Shown: positions 12,808 to 13,941 of the stretch, one piece after another | Numbering within the stretch: the first letter of the stretch is position 1 | Layout: every line of letters starts with the position of its first letter | From: an uncultured Thermoleophilia bacterium | GTDB taxonomy: Bacteria > Actinomycetota > Thermoleophilia > UBA2241 | DNA: 13,941 nt | Direction of reading: 5' to 3' | Assembly: GCA_903921965.1 (NCBI GenBank) | Contig: CAIXSE010000392.1 | Span: 1-13,941, forward strand | Translations under genes and position numbers: made by a program | Notes under the pieces: model-generated | The model's input: the letters and a program-made list of their open reading frames with translations, nothing else | Database searches by the model: none | Told to the model about the DNA's origin: nothing

Positions 12808-13941
12808 CCGGACTCGTGCTCATCGGCGTCAGCGTACGGGCACTCGCCCAGCCGGTGGCGGGAGCGAGACGGGGGGTGACGGGGGTGGACTTCTTCGGGG
12901 ACCGCGACCGCGAGCGGGGCGTGGAGACGCTCGCGCTCGCGCGGGATCTCGGTCTGCCGGCGAGCGCGGAAGGCCTGGCGGAGGCGGCGGTCCGTCTTCG
13001 CGCCGAGACGGTGGTCTACTGCGCCAACCTGGAGAACCACCCCGACGTGGTGGAGGCGCTGGCGCGTCGCTGCGAGGTCGCCGGCAACGACGCCGGCACG
13101 GTGCGCGAGGTGCGTGACCCGCGCCGGCTCCGTGTGTTCTGTCGCGAGGCCGGCGTCGCGTATCCCGAGACGCTCGTGCCGGGCGAGGAGCACGAGGCCG
13201 ACCCGCGCCGCGGGTGGCTCGTCAAACGCGTGCGCAGCGGCGGCGGCCACGGCATACGGCCGTGGACCGGGTCTCGCCTGGCTCCCGGCCACATCCTGCA
13301 GGAGGTCGTCGACGGCGTGCCCGCGTCGGTCTCCTTCGCGGCCGACGGAAGTGACTGCCGCGTGTTCGCCTTCTGCGAGCAGCTTGCCGGCCGAGCCGCC
13401 TTCGGCGCGGCCGGCTTCACGTGGTGCGGCAACCTGCTGCCCTTCACGGCGGCTGCCGGCTCTTCCGGCGAGCTGCACCGGCAGGCCACCGTCCTCGCGC
13501 GCAAGCTCTCGCGTCGGTTCGGTCTGCGCGGCGTCAACGGTGCCGACGTCATCGTCTCGCAGGCCGGCGGCCGCGTGCGGCTCCATCTGCTCGAGGTGAA
13601 TCCCAGGTACTCCGCCTCGATGGAGCTCGCGCAGTGGGCCTGCGGACTCGACGTGCTTCACCTGCACCTGGAGGCCTGCGCCGGACGCCTGCCCGACGAC
13701 GCGGCGGCGCCGGAGCCGGCGGGGTGCTTCGGCAAGGCCGTGGTCTACGCGCGTGACGCCGTCACCGTACCGGGCACCGACGCCTGGGCGGGGCTGGGGC
13801 GCCGGGACGTGCCCTACCGGGGGGAGCGTGTGGGCCGCGGACATCCGCTGTGCACGGTCGTCGCCAGGGGCGCCGACCGTGCCGAGGTGGTGCGCCTGCT
13901 CGAGCGCCGGGCGGCGGAGGTGTATGCGGGGCTCGCTCCCG
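12804..13941 (+). CDS. ATP-grasp family protein of the H4MPT cluster (3' end outside window)
   Basis: The frame opens with GTG 12804, overlapping the mtdB stop, and runs to the right edge without a stop, giving at least 379 residues. ATP-grasp signs are K141 followed by the flexible glycine loop SGGGHGI (145-151), LQEVVDGVPASVSF (165-178), GVNGAD (243-248) and the metal-binding LEVNPRYSASMEL (263-275). Such proteins ligate a carboxylate to an amine or thiol using ATP. A protein of this type recurs in methylotroph H4MPT clusters, so a role in building H4MPT or methanofuran, for example adding glutamate or another group, is a reasonable inference. The substrate is unknown. I prefer this over a purine-synthesis or carbamoyl-phosphate enzyme because the N-terminal region does not resemble those families and because of the neighbours. 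Confidence 0.82.
   Translation, partial: MTGLVLIGVSVRALAQPVAGARRGVTGVDFFGDRDRERGVETLALARDLGLPASAEGLAEAAVRLRAETVVYCANLENHPDVVEALARRCEVAGNDAGTVREVRDPRRLRVFCREAGVAYPETLVPGEEHEADPRRGWLVKRVRSGGGHGIRPWTGSRLAPGHILQEVVDGVPASVSFAADGSDCRVFAFCEQLAGRAAFGAAGFTWCGNLLPFTAAAGSSGELHRQATVLARKLSRRFGLRGVNGADVIVSQAGGRVRLHLLEVNPRYSASMELAQWACGLDVLHLHLEACAGRLPDDAAAPEPAGCFGKAVVYARDAVTVPGTDAWAGLGRRDVPYRGERVGRGHPLCTVVARGADRAEVVRLLERRAAEVYAGLAP

Noticed and set aside
12081..13844. 587-codon open frame on the minus strand opposite mtdB and the ATP-grasp gene
   Set aside because: Translation is low-complexity and unlike any family, while the opposite strand encodes clear conserved motifs.
1..13941. CRISPR arrays, tRNA or rRNA genes, insertion sequences, phage attachment sites
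   Set aside because: I saw no spaced direct repeats, transposase genes, terminal inverted repeats or tRNA-like cloverleafs on either strand.

Overview
The window is GC-rich bacterial chromosome. All supported genes but one read on the + strand. It begins inside a bacterial-type SMC gene followed by ftsY. It then becomes a block of archaeal-type one-carbon genes: formylmethanofuran dehydrogenase subunits, two proteins of families known mainly from methanogens (DUF2180 and DUF2193), an aquaporin, and enzymes that make or use tetrahydromethanopterin (H4MPT). The smc-ftsY order, strong Shine-Dalgarno sites, frequent GTG starts, TAGGGT-like -10 boxes and a bacterial-style SECIS inside a coding region all point to a bacterium rather than an archaeon. 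The high GC and smc-ftsY order fit an anaerobic, deep-branching actinobacterium best, but no rRNA or other taxonomic marker is present, so that placement is an inference.

Layout. 2-1468 is the C-terminal half of SMC and 1585-2601 is FtsY. 2602-2908 is non-coding with a possible promoter. 2909-5709 is a formylmethanofuran dehydrogenase cluster: FwdD, a small unknown protein, and a fused FwdB-FwdC. 5710-6256 is non-coding, with a very strong hairpin, a sigma70-like promoter and a leader of about 280 nt. 6257-8076 encodes a small zinc-ribbon-like DUF2180 protein and a DUF2193 protein, and 8192-8932 an AqpM-like channel. 9062-11227 is a tight operon of an iron-sulfur flavoprotein, an AfpA/DmrB-like flavoprotein and beta-RFAP synthase (MptG). 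11222-11821 (- strand) is a DUF447 protein. 11947-13941 is the NAD(P)-dependent methylene-H4MPT dehydrogenase MtdB followed by an ATP-grasp protein that runs off the end.

The main discovery is in fwdB. The reading frame appears broken by TGA at 3871-3873, but the frame continues unchanged and the TGA lies exactly where FwdB enzymes carry the metal-binding Cys or Sec before His-Gly-Pro. A hairpin with a 7-bp stem and an AGUU loop starts 18 nt after the TGA. I read this as a selenocysteine codon with a bacterial SECIS, giving a 725-residue selenoprotein in which FwdB is fused to FwdC. FwdB also keeps the cysteines for its [4Fe-4S] cluster. This suggests a redox-active formylmethanofuran dehydrogenase, unlike the non-redox Fhc complex of aerobic methylotrophs.

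Together the genes describe a bacterial methanofuran/H4MPT C1 pathway. Fwd interconverts CO2 and formyl-methanofuran, MtdB handles the methylene/methenyl-H4MPT step, and MptG, AfpA/DmrB, probably the ATP-grasp protein and perhaps DUF447 make the carrier. Not in the window are FwdA, Ftr, Mch, the electron-donating Fwd subunits and the selenocysteine machinery.
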